Shown: in pieces, positions 1 to 8,859 of the stretch
Position numbering within the stretch: the stretch's first letter is position 1
Layout: every line of letters starts with the position of its first letter
Source of the DNA: Myxococcales bacterium
GTDB taxonomy: Bacteria; Myxococcota; Myxococcia; Myxococcales; Anaeromyxobacteraceae
Length of the DNA stretch: 64,000 nucleotides
Assembly: GCA_021806645.1 (NCBI GenBank)
Contig: JAJZQX010000013.1
Span: 1 to 64,000, forward strand
Direction of reading: 5' to 3'
Program-made: the position numbers and the translations under genes
The notes under the pieces: generated by a model
Told to the model about the DNA's origin: nothing
Seen by the model: only the letters and a program-made list of their open reading frames with translations
Databases searched by the model: none

Positions 1-36
1 AACGTCCATTCCGACCCACATCGTTGTAGTTTTCAT
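1..36 (-). CDS. IS110-type transposase, N-terminal start only (cut by window edge)
   Basis: Only the first 12 codons are inside the window. They read MKTTTMWVGMDV on the minus strand and run off the left edge. A good ribosome binding site (GAGGAG) lies about 8 bases before the ATG. IS110-family (DEDD) transposases typically begin with a short stretch ending in VGxDVH, where the Asp is the first catalytic acid, and this matches. The local sequence is less GC-rich than the neighbouring genes, as expected of a mobile element. Too little is visible to be certain; another small protein with a similar start is possible. Confidence 0.5.
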   Translation of the reverse strand, partial: MKTTTMWVGMDV

Positions 37-138
37 TCGATCGGCTCCTCGTTTGCGGCTCTGGCCGCGGCCTTGCCGAGGCTAACCCGCGCTCAACGAG
101 TGAGCCGGTCGTTCCATACTGTCTAGGCCGGGCGCCCC

Positions 139-894
139 GTGCGGAACCTCGCCCTCGCCTCGCTGCTGGCCGCGCTCCCCGCCCTCGGCCTGGCGCGCGA
201 CGTCCCGCCGCTCACCGGCCCGGTGGTGGACGAGGCCGGCGTCCTCTCCGGCGCCGAGGTGCGCCGGCTCGACTCGCTGGCCCGGGCGGCCCGCGACCTC
301 GACGGCCGCCGCGGCGTCCAGCTCCAGTACCTGCTGGTGCAGGGGCTGGACGGCGAGCCGATCGAGGAGTTCGCCATCCGCGTCGCCGAGGCCTGGAAGC
401 TGGGAGATTCGGCCCGCGGCGACGGCGTGCTGCTGGTGGTGGCGGTGGGCGATCGGAAGGCCCGCATCGAGGTGGGGAACGGCGTCGAGGGTAAGCTCAC
501 CGACGCTCAGTCCTCGCGGATCATCCGCAACGTGCTCACCCCGGCCTTCCGCGCCGGGCGGTACGGCGACGGGCTCTACGAGGGCGGCGTGCAGGTGCTG
601 GCGGCGCTCGGGTCGCTGCCGGGCGGCGTCCAGGCCCGGCCGGAGCCCCGCGCCAGACGCACCAGCGGCCGGTTCGGTGGCCTGCTGATGGCCGGGCTGG
701 TGATCATCTTCATCGTGATCCGGGCCGTCTTCGGCCTGGGGCGCCGCGGTTTCCGGGGCGGCGGCTGGGGTGGCGGCGGCTGGGGTGGTGGGGCTGGCTT
801 CGGAGGCGGCGGTTTCGGCGGTGGGAGTGGTGGCGGGGGCTGGAGCGGCGGCGGTGGCGGGTTCTCCGGCGGCGGCGCATCGGGCAGCTGGTAG
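139..894 (+). CDS. Secreted TPM-domain protein with Gly-rich tail
   Basis: 251 aa with a GTG start. Residues 1-20 form a signal peptide (basic start, Leu/Ala-rich core). Residues about 22-155 match the TPM domain (Psb32/YgcG type): VPPLTGPVVDEAG at the start and GDGVLLVVAVGDRKARIEVGNG in the middle. A single hydrophobic segment follows at about 183-200, then a tail made almost wholly of Gly, Trp, Phe and Ser. This architecture (signal, TPM, one membrane span, glycine tail) is typical of YgcG-like proteins of unknown biochemical role. It is followed after 8 bases by a second TPM gene, so the two probably form one operon and may act together at the membrane. Confidence 0.85.
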   Translation: MRNLALASLLAALPALGLARDVPPLTGPVVDEAGVLSGAEVRRLDSLARAARDLDGRRGVQLQYLLVQGLDGEPIEEFAIRVAEAWKLGDSARGDGVLLVVAVGDRKARIEVGNGVEGKLTDAQSSRIIRNVLTPAFRAGRYGDGLYEGGVQVLAALGSLPGGVQARPEPRARRTSGRFGGLLMAGLVIIFIVIRAVFGLGRRGFRGGGWGGGGWGGGAGFGGGGFGGGSGGGGWSGGGGGFSGGGASGSW

Positions 895-902
895 GAGGCG
901 GC

Positions 903-1544
903 ATGGTCCTGGATCGGAGCTTCGACGAGGCGGCGCGCGCCCGGGTGGCCGAGGCGGTCCGGGTGGCCGAGGCCGGCTCGCGCGGGCAGGTGGTCCCGGT
1001 GGTGGTGGCGAGGAGCGACGCCTACCCGGAGGCCCGGCTGCGCGGGGCGCTGCTGGGAGGGGCGCTGGCCACGGCCGTACTGCTGCTCTGGCCGCTCCCG
1101 TTCCAGTTGACGCCTGGCGAGCTGCCGCTGGCGCAGCTGGCCGGGGCGCTGCTCGGCTGGGGGATCTCCTGGCTCGGCCCGGTGGAGCGCTTCCTGGTCG
1201 GGCGGCACCACCTCGACCGGGAGGTGCGGGCCCGGGCCATGCGCGCCTTCCTCGAGCACGGCCTGCACCAGACCACCGAGGGGACCGGCGTGCTCATCTT
1301 CGCCTCCCTGATGGAGCGAGAGGCGGTGGTGCTGGGCGACCACGGCATCCACGCCCGGGTGGGCGACGGCGAGTGGCAGGCGACCGTCGATGCGCTGGTG
1401 GCCGGCATGAAGCGCGGCGCGCCGGCCGACGGCTTCGTCGAGGCGGTGGCCCGCTGTGGCGCCCGGCTGGCCGAGCACTTCCCGCGGAGCGGCGCCCCGG
1501 TGGCCAACGAGCTGCCTGACGCCCTCAAGCTCGACCGCGGCTGA
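903..1544 (+). CDS. Membrane TPM-domain protein
   Basis: 213 aa with an ATG start preceded by GGAGG, 8 bases after the first TPM gene. It begins with FDEAARARVAEAVRVAEAGSRGQVVPVVVARSDAYPEAR-type sequence, the short TPM variant. Two hydrophobic segments lie at about 45-65 and 70-90, and the rest of the domain follows (GTGVLIFASLMEREAVVLGDHGI). Pairs consisting of a Gly-tailed TPM protein plus a shorter membrane TPM protein are common and often sit with a LemA gene; no LemA gene is visible here. The molecular function is unknown; the assignment to the TPM family is by motif. Confidence 0.8.
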   Translation: MVLDRSFDEAARARVAEAVRVAEAGSRGQVVPVVVARSDAYPEARLRGALLGGALATAVLLLWPLPFQLTPGELPLAQLAGALLGWGISWLGPVERFLVGRHHLDREVRARAMRAFLEHGLHQTTEGTGVLIFASLMEREAVVLGDHGIHARVGDGEWQATVDALVAGMKRGAPADGFVEAVARCGARLAEHFPRSGAPVANELPDALKLDRG

Positions 1545-1549
1545 GGAGT

Positions 1550-3013
1550 TCAGGGCCCCGGTTCGAACCGGCCGCCCGCGAGCCGGGCACGTCGAGTGAC
1601 CAGCCCCTCGAGTTCGTCCTCGTGGTGGCTCACCAGCACCAGCGTCGTGCCTCCGCGGCGCAGGCCCGCGAGCGTCTCGCGCAGTGCTCGCCGGGCCTCG
1701 GGGGCAAGCCCGGCGAGCGGCTCGTCGAGCAGCAGCGCCTCCGGGCGGGACACCAGCGCCCGGGCCAGCAGGAGCAGCCGCCGCTCCCCGTAGGAGCAGG
1801 AGAGGAAGCGCCGTTCGCGCAGTCGGGCCAGGCCGAGCCGCTCCAGCAGCGCCGCGGCCTCTTCCCGCCGAGGCCCGGTGGGGGGCTCGGCCAGCCCCAC
1901 CGTGCCGAGGAAGCCGGAGAGGACCACCGACTCGCCGGAGGCGTCGAAGCGGTGGCGGGCCTGCAGCTCGGGCGAGACCTGGCCGACGCGGCGCCGGACC
2001 TGGCCGGCGTCGGCGCGGGGACCGAGATCGAGCCGGTGGATGGCTCCGGTGGCGGGCTGCTCCTCGCCGGCCAGCAGCCGCAGCAGCGTGGACTTGCCCG
2101 CGCCATTGGGGCCGGTGACGCCCCAGGCCTCGCCGGCGCGGACCGACCAGGTGATCCGGTCGAGCACGGGACGGCCGTCCACCAGGACGGTCACGTCGCG
2201 CAGGTCGAAGAGGAGCGGACCGGTCGCGGCACGGCCGGTCGCGGCACGGCCGGACGCCGCTCGACCGGACGCCGCTCGACCGGACGCCGCTCGACCGGAC
2301 GCGCGGGGGTCGTCCGCCGACACCCGTCCGCCCTCCAGCCGGAGGACCCGCTCCACCCCGGGGAAGATCTCCTCCTCGCGGTGCGTCGCCGTCACCACCG
2401 TCACCCCGGCGGCCACGCCGGTGAGGCGTGCCAGCAGCGCCTCTCGAGAGGCGAGGTCGAGCCCGTCGCAGACCTCGTCGAGCAGCAGCACCTCGGGGCC
2501 TGGCGCCAGCGCCCGGGCCACCAGCACCCGGCGCGCCTCTCCGCGCGACAGCGAGAGGAACCGGCGCCGCAGCAGTGGGGCCACGCCCAGGGCCTCGGCC
2601 GCCTCCTCCACCAGCGCCGTCCGTGGCGGCGAGGCCGGGTGGACCGGGTACCGCTCGCCGTCGAGCCCGGAGCGGATCACCGCCTCCACCGGCAGGTCCA
2701 GGTCGGCCCGCGCGTACTCGTCCTGCCCCTCCGGTCCGACCAGCGCCATCCGCTCGCGCGCGCCGATGGGGCTCGCCGAGGGCTCACCGTCCCCGGACCA
2801 GAAGCGCCGGCGCCCGGGCCGCAGCGGATCGAGCCACTGGTCGCCGCGCAGCAGCCGCAGCAGCGTGGACTTGCCCGAGCCGTTGGCGCCGACCACGGCC
2901 CAGCGGTCCCCGGCGGAGAGCGTCAGCGTCACGTCGCGCAGCACCGGCACCCCGCCGAGGGTCACCCAGGCGCGCTCCAGCGCCACCAGCGGCCGTGACT
3001 CGCGCATCGCCAC
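1550..3013 (-). CDS. Double ABC ATPase, ModF-like
   Basis: 487 aa with two complete ABC nucleotide-binding domains and no membrane segment. Domain 1 has Walker A GANGSGKST, signature LSRGEARR and Walker B VLLLDEVCDGLD. Domain 2 has GPNGAGKST, CSYGERRL and ALLLDEPLAGLAP. Length and layout match ModF (PhrA), a soluble ABC protein of about 490 aa linked to molybdate uptake in enterobacteria; whether it serves molybdate here is not shown. No modABC genes are adjacent. The linker between the domains carries a low-complexity ASGRA/ATGRA repeat encoded by 15-bp tandem repeats. Start is GTG at 3013 or ATG at 3007. It converges with the TPM genes. Confidence 0.8.
   Translation of the reverse strand: MAMRESRPLVALERAWVTLGGVPVLRDVTLTLSAGDRWAVVGANGSGKSTLLRLLRGDQWLDPLRPGRRRFWSGDGEPSASPIGARERMALVGPEGQDEYARADLDLPVEAVIRSGLDGERYPVHPASPPRTALVEEAAEALGVAPLLRRRFLSLSRGEARRVLVARALAPGPEVLLLDEVCDGLDLASREALLARLTGVAAGVTVVTATHREEEIFPGVERVLRLEGGRVSADDPRASGRAASGRAASGRAASGRAATGRAATGPLLFDLRDVTVLVDGRPVLDRITWSVRAGEAWGVTGPNGAGKSTLLRLLAGEEQPATGAIHRLDLGPRADAGQVRRRVGQVSPELQARHRFDASGESVVLSGFLGTVGLAEPPTGPRREEAAALLERLGLARLRERRFLSCSYGERRLLLLARALVSRPEALLLDEPLAGLAPEARRALRETLAGLRRGGTTLVLVSHHEDELEGLVTRRARLAGGRFEPGP
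2221..2302. repeat. 15-bp tandem repeats in the ABC linker
   Basis: Five head-to-tail 15-bp units plus a partial one: two copies of CGGTCGCGGCACGGC, then three of CGGACGCCGCTCGAC. They keep the reading frame of the ABC protein and encode a run of (A/S/T)GRAA pentapeptides between its two ATPase domains. Copy number could vary without breaking the gene. Confidence 0.85.
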
Positions 3014-3218
3014 GGTCAGCGGTCCCGCTTCACGAAGGTGGCTGGTGGCTTCCGCGAAGCCAGCGATGCTCTCCAGGCCATGCGTCCCGCCAGGGTATCA
3101 CGCCGCCGCTGTCACACCGGAGCGGGTCGCGCCTCCGGAATGGGATGGTGAGAACAGGTCGCGCGACCTGCCCATCGAGCCTACAATCCTCAGGTCCTGC
3201 ACCAAGAAGGAGCACCGA

Positions 3219-5969
3219 ATGACCGTGCGCACCGCGCTCGCGCTCGTCCTCGCCCTGTCCGCCACCGCGGTCACCGCCCAGGACGTCCCCGAGATCCCCT
3301 CCACCCGCTACGTCCTCAAGAACGGCCTGACGCTGGTGGTCCACGAGGACCACAAGGCCCCCATCGTCGCCGTCAACGTCTGGTACCACGTCGGCTCCAA
3401 GAACGAGAAGCCGGGCCGGACCGGGTTCGCCCACCTCTTCGAGCACCTGATGTTCCAGCCCTCGGAGCACATGAAGGGCGACGTCATCAAGACGCTCGAG
3501 GCGCTCGGCGCCACCGACCTGAACGGCACCACCGACCAGGACCGGACCAACTACTTCGAGAACGTCCCGGTCTCGGCGCTCGACACCGCGCTCTTCATCG
3601 AATCCGACCGGATGGGCCACCTGGTGGGCGCCATCGACCAGAAGAAGCTCGACCTGCAGCGGGGCGTGGTCCAGAACGAGAAGCGGCAGGGCGAGAACCA
3701 GCCCTACGGCCTGGTGGACGAGGTGCTGCAGCCGGTCCTCTATCCAAGGGGGCACCCGTACTCGTGGACGGTGATCGGCTCGATGACCGATCTCAACGCC
3801 GCCTCGCTCGACGACGTCAAGGAGTGGTTCAAGACCTACTACGGCCCGTCCAACGCCACGCTGGTGGTGGCCGGCGACGTGAAGCCCGAGGACGTGAAGG
3901 CGCGCGTCGAGAGGTTCTTCGGCCACATCCCACCCGGGCCGCCCGTCGAGCGGCCGGTGGCGTGGGTGGCCAGGCGGAGCGGCGAGCAGCGGCTGGAGCT
4001 GCAGGATCGCGTGCCGCAAGCGCGCGTCTACCTGGTCTGGAACACGCCGCAGTGGGGCACCCAGGACGACACGCTGCTCGCCCTCGGCGCGCAGGTGCTC
4101 TCCAGCGGCAAGAGCTCGCGCCTCTTCAAGCGGCTGGTCTACGACGAGCAACTGGCCACCGACGTGATGGCCTACCAGGGGACCGCCGAGCTCGGCTCCA
4201 ACTTCGCCATCGTGGCCACGGTCCGGCCCGGCGGCGACGCCGCCAAGGTCGAGGCCGCCATCAAGCAGGAGCTGGCGCGGTTCGTCGAGAAGGGACCGAC
4301 CGCCGACGAGCTGGTGCGGGCCCGCACCGCGCGGCTGGCCGCCTTCATCCGCGGCGTCGAGCGGATCGGCGGGTTCGGCGGCAAGTCGGACGTGCTGGCG
4401 CAGGGGCAGGTCTACGGCGGCGATCCGGCCAGCTACAGGAAGTCCACCGGCTGGACGCGCACCGCCACGCCCGCGCAGGTGCGGGACGCCGCCAGGCGCT
4501 GGCTCGGCGACGGCCTCGCCGTCCTCACGGTCCGCCCGTTCCCATCCATGGAGGCCTTCGCCCCCGACGTCGACCGGAGCAAGCTGCCGGTGCCCGGGCC
4601 CCAGGCCGACGCCAGGTTCCCCGCCATCCACCGCGCCACGCTCTCGAACGGCCTGCGGCTGGTGGTGGTGGAGCGCCACGCCGTGCCGGTCGTCAACTTC
4701 GACCTGCTGGTCGACGCCGGCTACGCCTCCGACGCCGGCGGCGCGGCCGGTACCGCCAAGCTGGCCTCGGCGATGCTCGACGAGGGCACCGCCACGCGCG
4801 GCTCGCTCCAGATCAGCGACGAGCTGCAGCGGCTCGGCGCCACGCTCACCACCGGCTCCAACCTCGACCAGAGCCAGGTCTCGCTCAACGCGCTCAAGGC
4901 CAACCTCGACGCGTCGCTGGCCGTCTACGCCGACGTGGTCCTCCACCCGAGCTTCCCCGTGGCCGACTTCCAGCGCCTGCAGAAGCAGCAGCTGGCCGCC
5001 ATCGAGCAGGAGCAGGCCCAGCCGCAGGGGGTGGCCTTGCGGCTGGTGCCGGGGTTGATCTTCGGCGCCGGGCACCCCTATGGCAACCCGCTCACCGGCT
5101 CGGGCTTCGCCGGGGCGGTGAAGAAGCTGACCCGCGACGACATGGTGAAGTGGTGGAGCACCTGGTTCAAGCCCAACGCCGCCACGCTGCTGGTGGTTGG
5201 CGACACCACGCTCGCCGAGGTGAAGCCGAAGCTGGAGAAGGCCTTCTCCGGCTGGAAGAAGGGGGTGGTGCCGAAGGAGACCTTCGGCGCCGGAACAGAG
5301 GCCGCGCCGGGCCTTGGCGGCCCGGCCGCGCCGGGGATTTACCTCGTCGATCGCCCCGGGGCGCAGCAGTCGCTCATCCTCATGGGCACCGTGGCGCCGC
5401 CGCGCAACAACCCCAAGGCCATCGACCAGGAGGTGATGAACAACATCTTCGGCGGCCAGTTCTCGGCGCGGCTCAACATGGACCTGCGCGAGGACAAGCA
5501 CTGGTCGTACGGCGCGTACACCTACCTGGTGGCGGCGCGGGGCCCGCGCCCCTACCTCGGCATCGCCCCGGTCCAGACCGACAAGACCAGCGAGGCGCTC
5601 GGCGAGTTCATCAAGGAGGCGAAGGGGATCCGCGGCGAGAGGCCGGTCACCGCCGCCGAGCTGGCCGCGGCGCAGGCCTCCATGACGCTGGCGCTCCCCG
5701 GTGAGTGGGAGACGGCGCGTGCCGTGGCCCGCTCCACCGCCGAGCTGATCCGCTTCGGACTCGACGACCGGTACTGGGACGGCTACGCCGCCAAGGTGCG
5801 GGCCGTCGATCTCGCGGCGGTGACCGACGCGGCGCAGATCGTCGATCCCGCCAAGCTGATCTGGGTGGTGGTGGGCGACCGCGCCAAGGTGGAGGCCGGG
5901 CTGAAGGAACTCGGGCTCGGCGCCCCGAAGCTGATCGACGGCGAGGGGCGGCCGGTGCCGGGGAAGTAG
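3219..5969 (+). CDS. Secreted two-domain M16 zinc peptidase
   Basis: 916 aa from the ATG at 3219, which has AAGGAG 6 bases upstream. Residues 1-20 are a signal peptide ending at AVTAQ. The first M16 unit (about 25-450) has the inverted zinc motif HxxEH (H72-L-F-E75-H76) and the downstream VVQNEKRQGENQPYG stretch with the third zinc ligand. The second unit (about 465-905) starts with the same kind of strand (LSNGLRLVVVERHAVPVVNFDLLVDAG) but has no HxxEH, so it is a non-catalytic partner. One active and one inactive half in a single chain is usual for bacterial pitrilysin/PqqL-like proteins of the envelope. Substrate unknown. Reading farther upstream in this frame overlaps the ABC gene antisense and is not coding. 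Confidence 0.9.
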   Translation: MTVRTALALVLALSATAVTAQDVPEIPSTRYVLKNGLTLVVHEDHKAPIVAVNVWYHVGSKNEKPGRTGFAHLFEHLMFQPSEHMKGDVIKTLEALGATDLNGTTDQDRTNYFENVPVSALDTALFIESDRMGHLVGAIDQKKLDLQRGVVQNEKRQGENQPYGLVDEVLQPVLYPRGHPYSWTVIGSMTDLNAASLDDVKEWFKTYYGPSNATLVVAGDVKPEDVKARVERFFGHIPPGPPVERPVAWVARRSGEQRLELQDRVPQARVYLVWNTPQWGTQDDTLLALGAQVLSSGKSSRLFKRLVYDEQLATDVMAYQGTAELGSNFAIVATVRPGGDAAKVEAAIKQELARFVEKGPTADELVRARTARLAAFIRGVERIGGFGGKSDVLAQGQVYGGDPASYRKSTGWTRTATPAQVRDAARRWLGDGLAVLTVRPFPSMEAFAPDVDRSKLPVPGPQADARFPAIHRATLSNGLRLVVVERHAVPVVNFDLLVDAGYASDAGGAAGTAKLASAMLDEGTATRGSLQISDELQRLGATLTTGSNLDQSQVSLNALKANLDASLAVYADVVLHPSFPVADFQRLQKQQLAAIEQEQAQPQGVALRLVPGLIFGAGHPYGNPLTGSGFAGAVKKLTRDDMVKWWSTWFKPNAATLLVVGDTTLAEVKPKLEKAFSGWKKGVVPKETFGAGTEAAPGLGGPAAPGIYLVDRPGAQQSLILMGTVAPPRNNPKAIDQEVMNNIFGGQFSARLNMDLREDKHWSYGAYTYLVAARGPRPYLGIAPVQTDKTSEALGEFIKEAKGIRGERPVTAAELAAAQASMTLALPGEWETARAVARSTAELIRFGLDDRYWDGYAAKVRAVDLAAVTDAAQIVDPAKLIWVVVGDRAKVEAGLKELGLGAPKLIDGEGRPVPGK

Positions 5970-6159
5970 GCGGGAGGTCCGAGCCACGGGGGCGCGGGCG
6001 CCCTGACGGCCGGGATGCCGCGGTTCGATGACCGTGGCTTCCCGGCCCTCGTCTCGGCCAACGAGGCGGCCACGGAGCTGGATGCCGGGCTGAGCTGGAA
6101 CCGGGCTGAGCTGCGGCAGGTGCAGGTCGAGCGGCGCCGTCACTTCAGGCCCAGTCGGC

Positions 6160-7031
6160 TCAGGAGCCGTCAGGTCGCGTCGCTCCCATGCTGGAGCGGG
6201 CGTACCGCGCCATGCACCGCGCGCCGAAGGCCTGCCGGGCCGCCAAGCCGTTGTGAGTTCCGCACACGATCCGGAGGTCATCGACCCTCTCGTCGCCCCA
6301 GCGCGCCCACGGGACGATGTGGTCGAGTTCCAGCCGGTGGGTCGAGCCGCAGACACCGCCCGAGTCGAGCGGCCAGGAGCAGCGGCCGCCGTCGCGTCGC
6401 CAGACGGCGCGGTAGACCGCGGCGGGGATGTGCTGGCGCGGGCTGGTGCGGCGATGGCGATGTCCGGCCGGGGTCGGGGCCGGGGCCGTGTTCGGGATCG
6501 CGGTCGCGATAACCTTCCGCGGCTTCTTGACCAGCCCGCGCGCCCTGGCCTGCTTCTCGAGCAAGAGATCCAGCGCCGCCTCCAGCACCTGCTCGGTGCT
6601 CGCGCGAGGGATCGAGTGCGAGAGGCCGCTCCGGGCGGCGTCGAGCTTCTTCAGGAACCGCTTGCTCACCGTCATGCCCAGGCGGCGCAGGTCTGCGGTC
6701 AGCGGCTCTACCTCGTCGCGGCGCTCGACGGCCCGTACGGGGTGGGTCAATTCTACTTCTGACGTCAGAAGTAACCCTGCGTACGTGTCGCCCGAACCAG
6801 CTTCGGAAGGGGCGGGCGACCGCAGCGCCGGCGCCGGCAGTCCCAGCCGCGGCGGCGGTCGAAGTCGGACAGCGCCACCAAGAAGTCGGCCATGGCGACC
6901 TGTTCCCGGCGGAGGAGGGCGGAGAGCGCGTCGCGGGCCCGGCGTGCTTCGAGGAGTTCAAGGGAGGGGGAGCCCGCAGCGTACTGCGAGGCCGCGGCCG
7001 AGGAGGAGATCGGGTTTGCGGTGGCGATCAT
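6160..7031 (-). pseudogene. Decayed HNH endonuclease (DUF222-type)
   Basis: Two pieces of one gene in different states. The upstream piece (7031 to about 6830) encodes LLRREQVAMADFLVALSDFDRRR, the usual N-terminal helix of the multicopy HNH endonucleases of high-GC soil bacteria, and then runs into out-of-family sequence and a stop at 6765. The downstream piece (6750-6160) carries a helical region and a complete HNH domain: CSWPLDSGGVC, LELDHIVPWARWG and the final H-N pair in VCGTHN. The middle of the usual protein (roughly the FDRRRLWxxLGHxSLFxFL region and beyond) is missing. A 20-bp palindrome lies between the pieces. The C-terminal piece could still be translated from 6750, but the family-length protein cannot. 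Confidence 0.7.
6754..6773. repeat. 20-bp perfect palindrome
   Basis: TACTTCTGACGTCAGAAGTA is perfectly self-complementary and AT-richer than its surroundings. It sits exactly between the two fragments of the decayed HNH gene. It could be a deletion scar, a transcription-factor site, or part of a dispersed repeat; nothing here decides. Confidence 0.7.
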
Positions 7032-7518
7032 TCACGTACAGTCGCATGCGGGTCTGACATTCCCGGGGTCGCGGAAGTGAAGGAAACCCAAGAGGGACGC
7101 CGATTCTGCGCGCTCGGCAGCCAACGACTCGGCGGCGCCCGCACGCCCGCACGCCCGATTCGTTCCTTCGATGGTCGAAATAGTTCGGGCGTCAGAACCG
7201 CACGGAGAGTACGTGCTGCGACCCGTCCCGGATCCCGACTCCCAGCGCAAGCGCGACCGCCGCCCACGCCGGCCTCCGCCCGCGCCACTGCCGCCCGCCA
7301 GCACGCCCCCTCGCTGCGCTTCTCGCCTCGGCAGCGGTACCGATCGCCCGCACGCCCGCCCCTCCCAGGCCGCCCGTCTGGCCGCCCCGGTCCTCCGTCT
7401 GGATTCCCCGACAAACTGCACCCCAACCCCTCGGAATCCCGCCCGCCACGGGCTGGCAAGGCCGGTGCAAGTAGATGCTTCGGGTGCCGATGAACGGGCC
7501 CACGCAGGGGAGGACGCC
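7032..7518. other. Intergenic stretch without recognisable gene
   Basis: About 490 bases between the HNH remnant and the next gene. Open frames here are short or GC-driven, with no family resemblance. The last 20 bases carry the Shine-Dalgarno sequence of the gene at 7519. No RNA gene or clear promoter was recognised. Confidence 0.4.
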
Positions 7519-7854
7519 ATGACCACCACTCGCAGGAACACCAGCAAGAACTTCACGCTCGTCGGCGCCGGCATCGGCCTCGCCATCTTCCTGGCCGTGG
7601 GCCTGCTCCCCTCCATCCTCTACGGCGGCTACGCCGGCGTCCTCCTGGCCGGCGGCATCTTCGGGATGCCGGTGGAGGCCACCTTCGCGGTCCGCGCCTT
7701 CGTCGTCGGCGGCATGGTGATCGGTGTCGCCGCCGCGGCCTCCCTCTTCGCGGTCCTCGGCGCCGTGGCCGGCGCGGCCGTCGCCGCCCTGACCCGGTCC
7801 CACAGGGCCGTGTCGGCGGCCGAGGCCCCCGCTCCGGTCGAACCGAAGGCGTAA
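7519..7854 (+). CDS. Small membrane protein of unknown function
   Basis: 111 aa from an ATG preceded by GGGGAGGA at a good distance. After a short basic start (TTTRRNTSKN) it has three hydrophobic stretches at about 14-35, 38-60 and 62-90, rich in Gly and Ala, and ends in an acidic, Pro-rich tail. There are no catalytic-looking residues and I do not recognise a family. It stands alone between the HNH remnant and the pseudouridine synthase, and is followed by a strong hairpin. Confidence 0.65.
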   Translation: MTTTRRNTSKNFTLVGAGIGLAIFLAVGLLPSILYGGYAGVLLAGGIFGMPVEATFAVRAFVVGGMVIGVAAAASLFAVLGAVAGAAVAALTRSHRAVSAAEAPAPVEPKA

Positions 7855-7885
7855 GCCGCCCACCGGCCACCACCGGCGACCTCGC

Positions 7886-7909
7886 GGCGCCCCGGGTAAC
7901 CGGGGCGCC
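7886..7909 (+). terminator. Hairpin, possible terminator
   Basis: A perfect 10-bp GC stem (GGCGCCCCGG / CCGGGGCGCC) with a four-base loop GTAA, 32 bases after the stop of the small membrane protein. The following sequence has only a weak T-run (GGCGTTTGCG), so intrinsic termination is plausible but not textbook. Confidence 0.5.
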
Positions 7910-7963
7910 TGGCGTTTGCGTCAGGGCGCTCCGCTTTTCCGGGCGCCGTGGTAGAGCCGGGCC

Positions 7964-8857
7964 GTGTCCGAGGAACCGATCATCGTCCCCTTCTCCGACG
8001 CCGGCGCCCGGCTCGATCGCTGGCTGGCGGCGCGAACCGGGCAGACGCTGGAGCGGTCGCGCTGGCTCATCGACCAGGGGCGGGTCCGGATCCGGGGCAA
8101 GACCTGCTCGCCGGTCCGCAAGCTCTTCGGCGGCGAGGAGGTGGCGGTGGAGCTGCCGCCGCCGCGCACCATCCGGCCAGGCGACGCCGCCGGCCCCGAC
8201 CTGCCCGTCCTCCACGACGACGCGGCCTGCCTGGTGGTGGACAAGGTGGCGGGGCTGCCGGTGCAGCCGGCCAGGCTGGCCGGCCCGTCGGTGGTCTCGG
8301 CGGTGAGCCGGCTCGGCGGGTTCGACGTGGCCGGCCGGACGCTGCCCGGCCTGGTCCACCGGCTCGACAAGGAGACCAGCGGCTGCCTGATGCTGGCCCG
8401 CACCGACCTGGCGCTGCAGGCGCTCAAGCGGGCCTTCGAGGAGGGGCAGGTGGAGAAGGAGTACCTGGCCCTGGTGGCCGGGGCGCCGCCCGACCAGCAG
8501 TCGCTCGACACGCCCTACGGCCGCGATCCTCGCGACGCCCGGCGCTTCACCACCCGGGTCCGCTCGGCCCGGCGGGCGCGCCTCTCCTGGCGGTTGGAGC
8601 GCCGGCTGCGCGACGCCGCCCTGCTGCGGGTCACGCTCGACACCGGGCGGACCCACCAGATCCGGGTCCAGCTGGCCGAGGCCGGCTTCCCGGTGCTGGG
8701 CGACCTGGTCTACGGGGTGGCCTCGGAGCTGCTCCCGCGGCAGGGGCTCCACGCCTCGCGGCTGGCCTTCCCGTCGCCGGCCGGCGGTCGGGTCGACGTG
8801 ACCGCGCCGCTCCCCAGGGACCTGGCCGCGGCGCTGGCGGCGCTGGCGGGCCACTAG
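7964..8857 (+). CDS. RNA pseudouridine synthase, RluA/RluD family
   Basis: 297 aa with a GTG start. An S4-like RNA-binding region at about 10-65 (ARLDRWLAARTG...SRWLIDQGRVRIRG) precedes the catalytic domain. The domain has the family motif HRLDKETSG, whose Asp135 is the catalytic residue that attacks the uridine. It also has the C-terminal TGRTHQIRVQLAEAGFPVLGDLVYG block. This is the normal size and order for RluD-type enzymes, which modify 23S rRNA or tRNA uridines; the exact target cannot be read from sequence. The next gene, a helicase, begins 2 bases after its stop. Confidence 0.9.
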   Translation: MSEEPIIVPFSDAGARLDRWLAARTGQTLERSRWLIDQGRVRIRGKTCSPVRKLFGGEEVAVELPPPRTIRPGDAAGPDLPVLHDDAACLVVDKVAGLPVQPARLAGPSVVSAVSRLGGFDVAGRTLPGLVHRLDKETSGCLMLARTDLALQALKRAFEEGQVEKEYLALVAGAPPDQQSLDTPYGRDPRDARRFTTRVRSARRARLSWRLERRLRDAALLRVTLDTGRTHQIRVQLAEAGFPVLGDLVYGVASELLPRQGLHASRLAFPSPAGGRVDVTAPLPRDLAAALAALAGH

Positions 8858-8859
8858 CC

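Noticed and set aside
2221-2302. CRISPR-like repeats
   Set aside because: The units are directly adjacent with no spacers and lie in frame inside a protein-coding gene.
1878-3218. N-terminal extension of the M16 peptidase frame by more than 400 codons
   Set aside because: The extension lies antisense to the ABC ATPase. A signal peptide and a Shine-Dalgarno sequence mark the real start at 3219.
3030-6356. Long minus-strand open frame (over 1,000 codons) across the M16 peptidase gene
   Set aside because: It is antisense to a gene with clear family motifs. Its translation is compositionally biased (Gly, Arg, Val, His) with no recognisable domain. Such frames are expected in DNA of this GC content.
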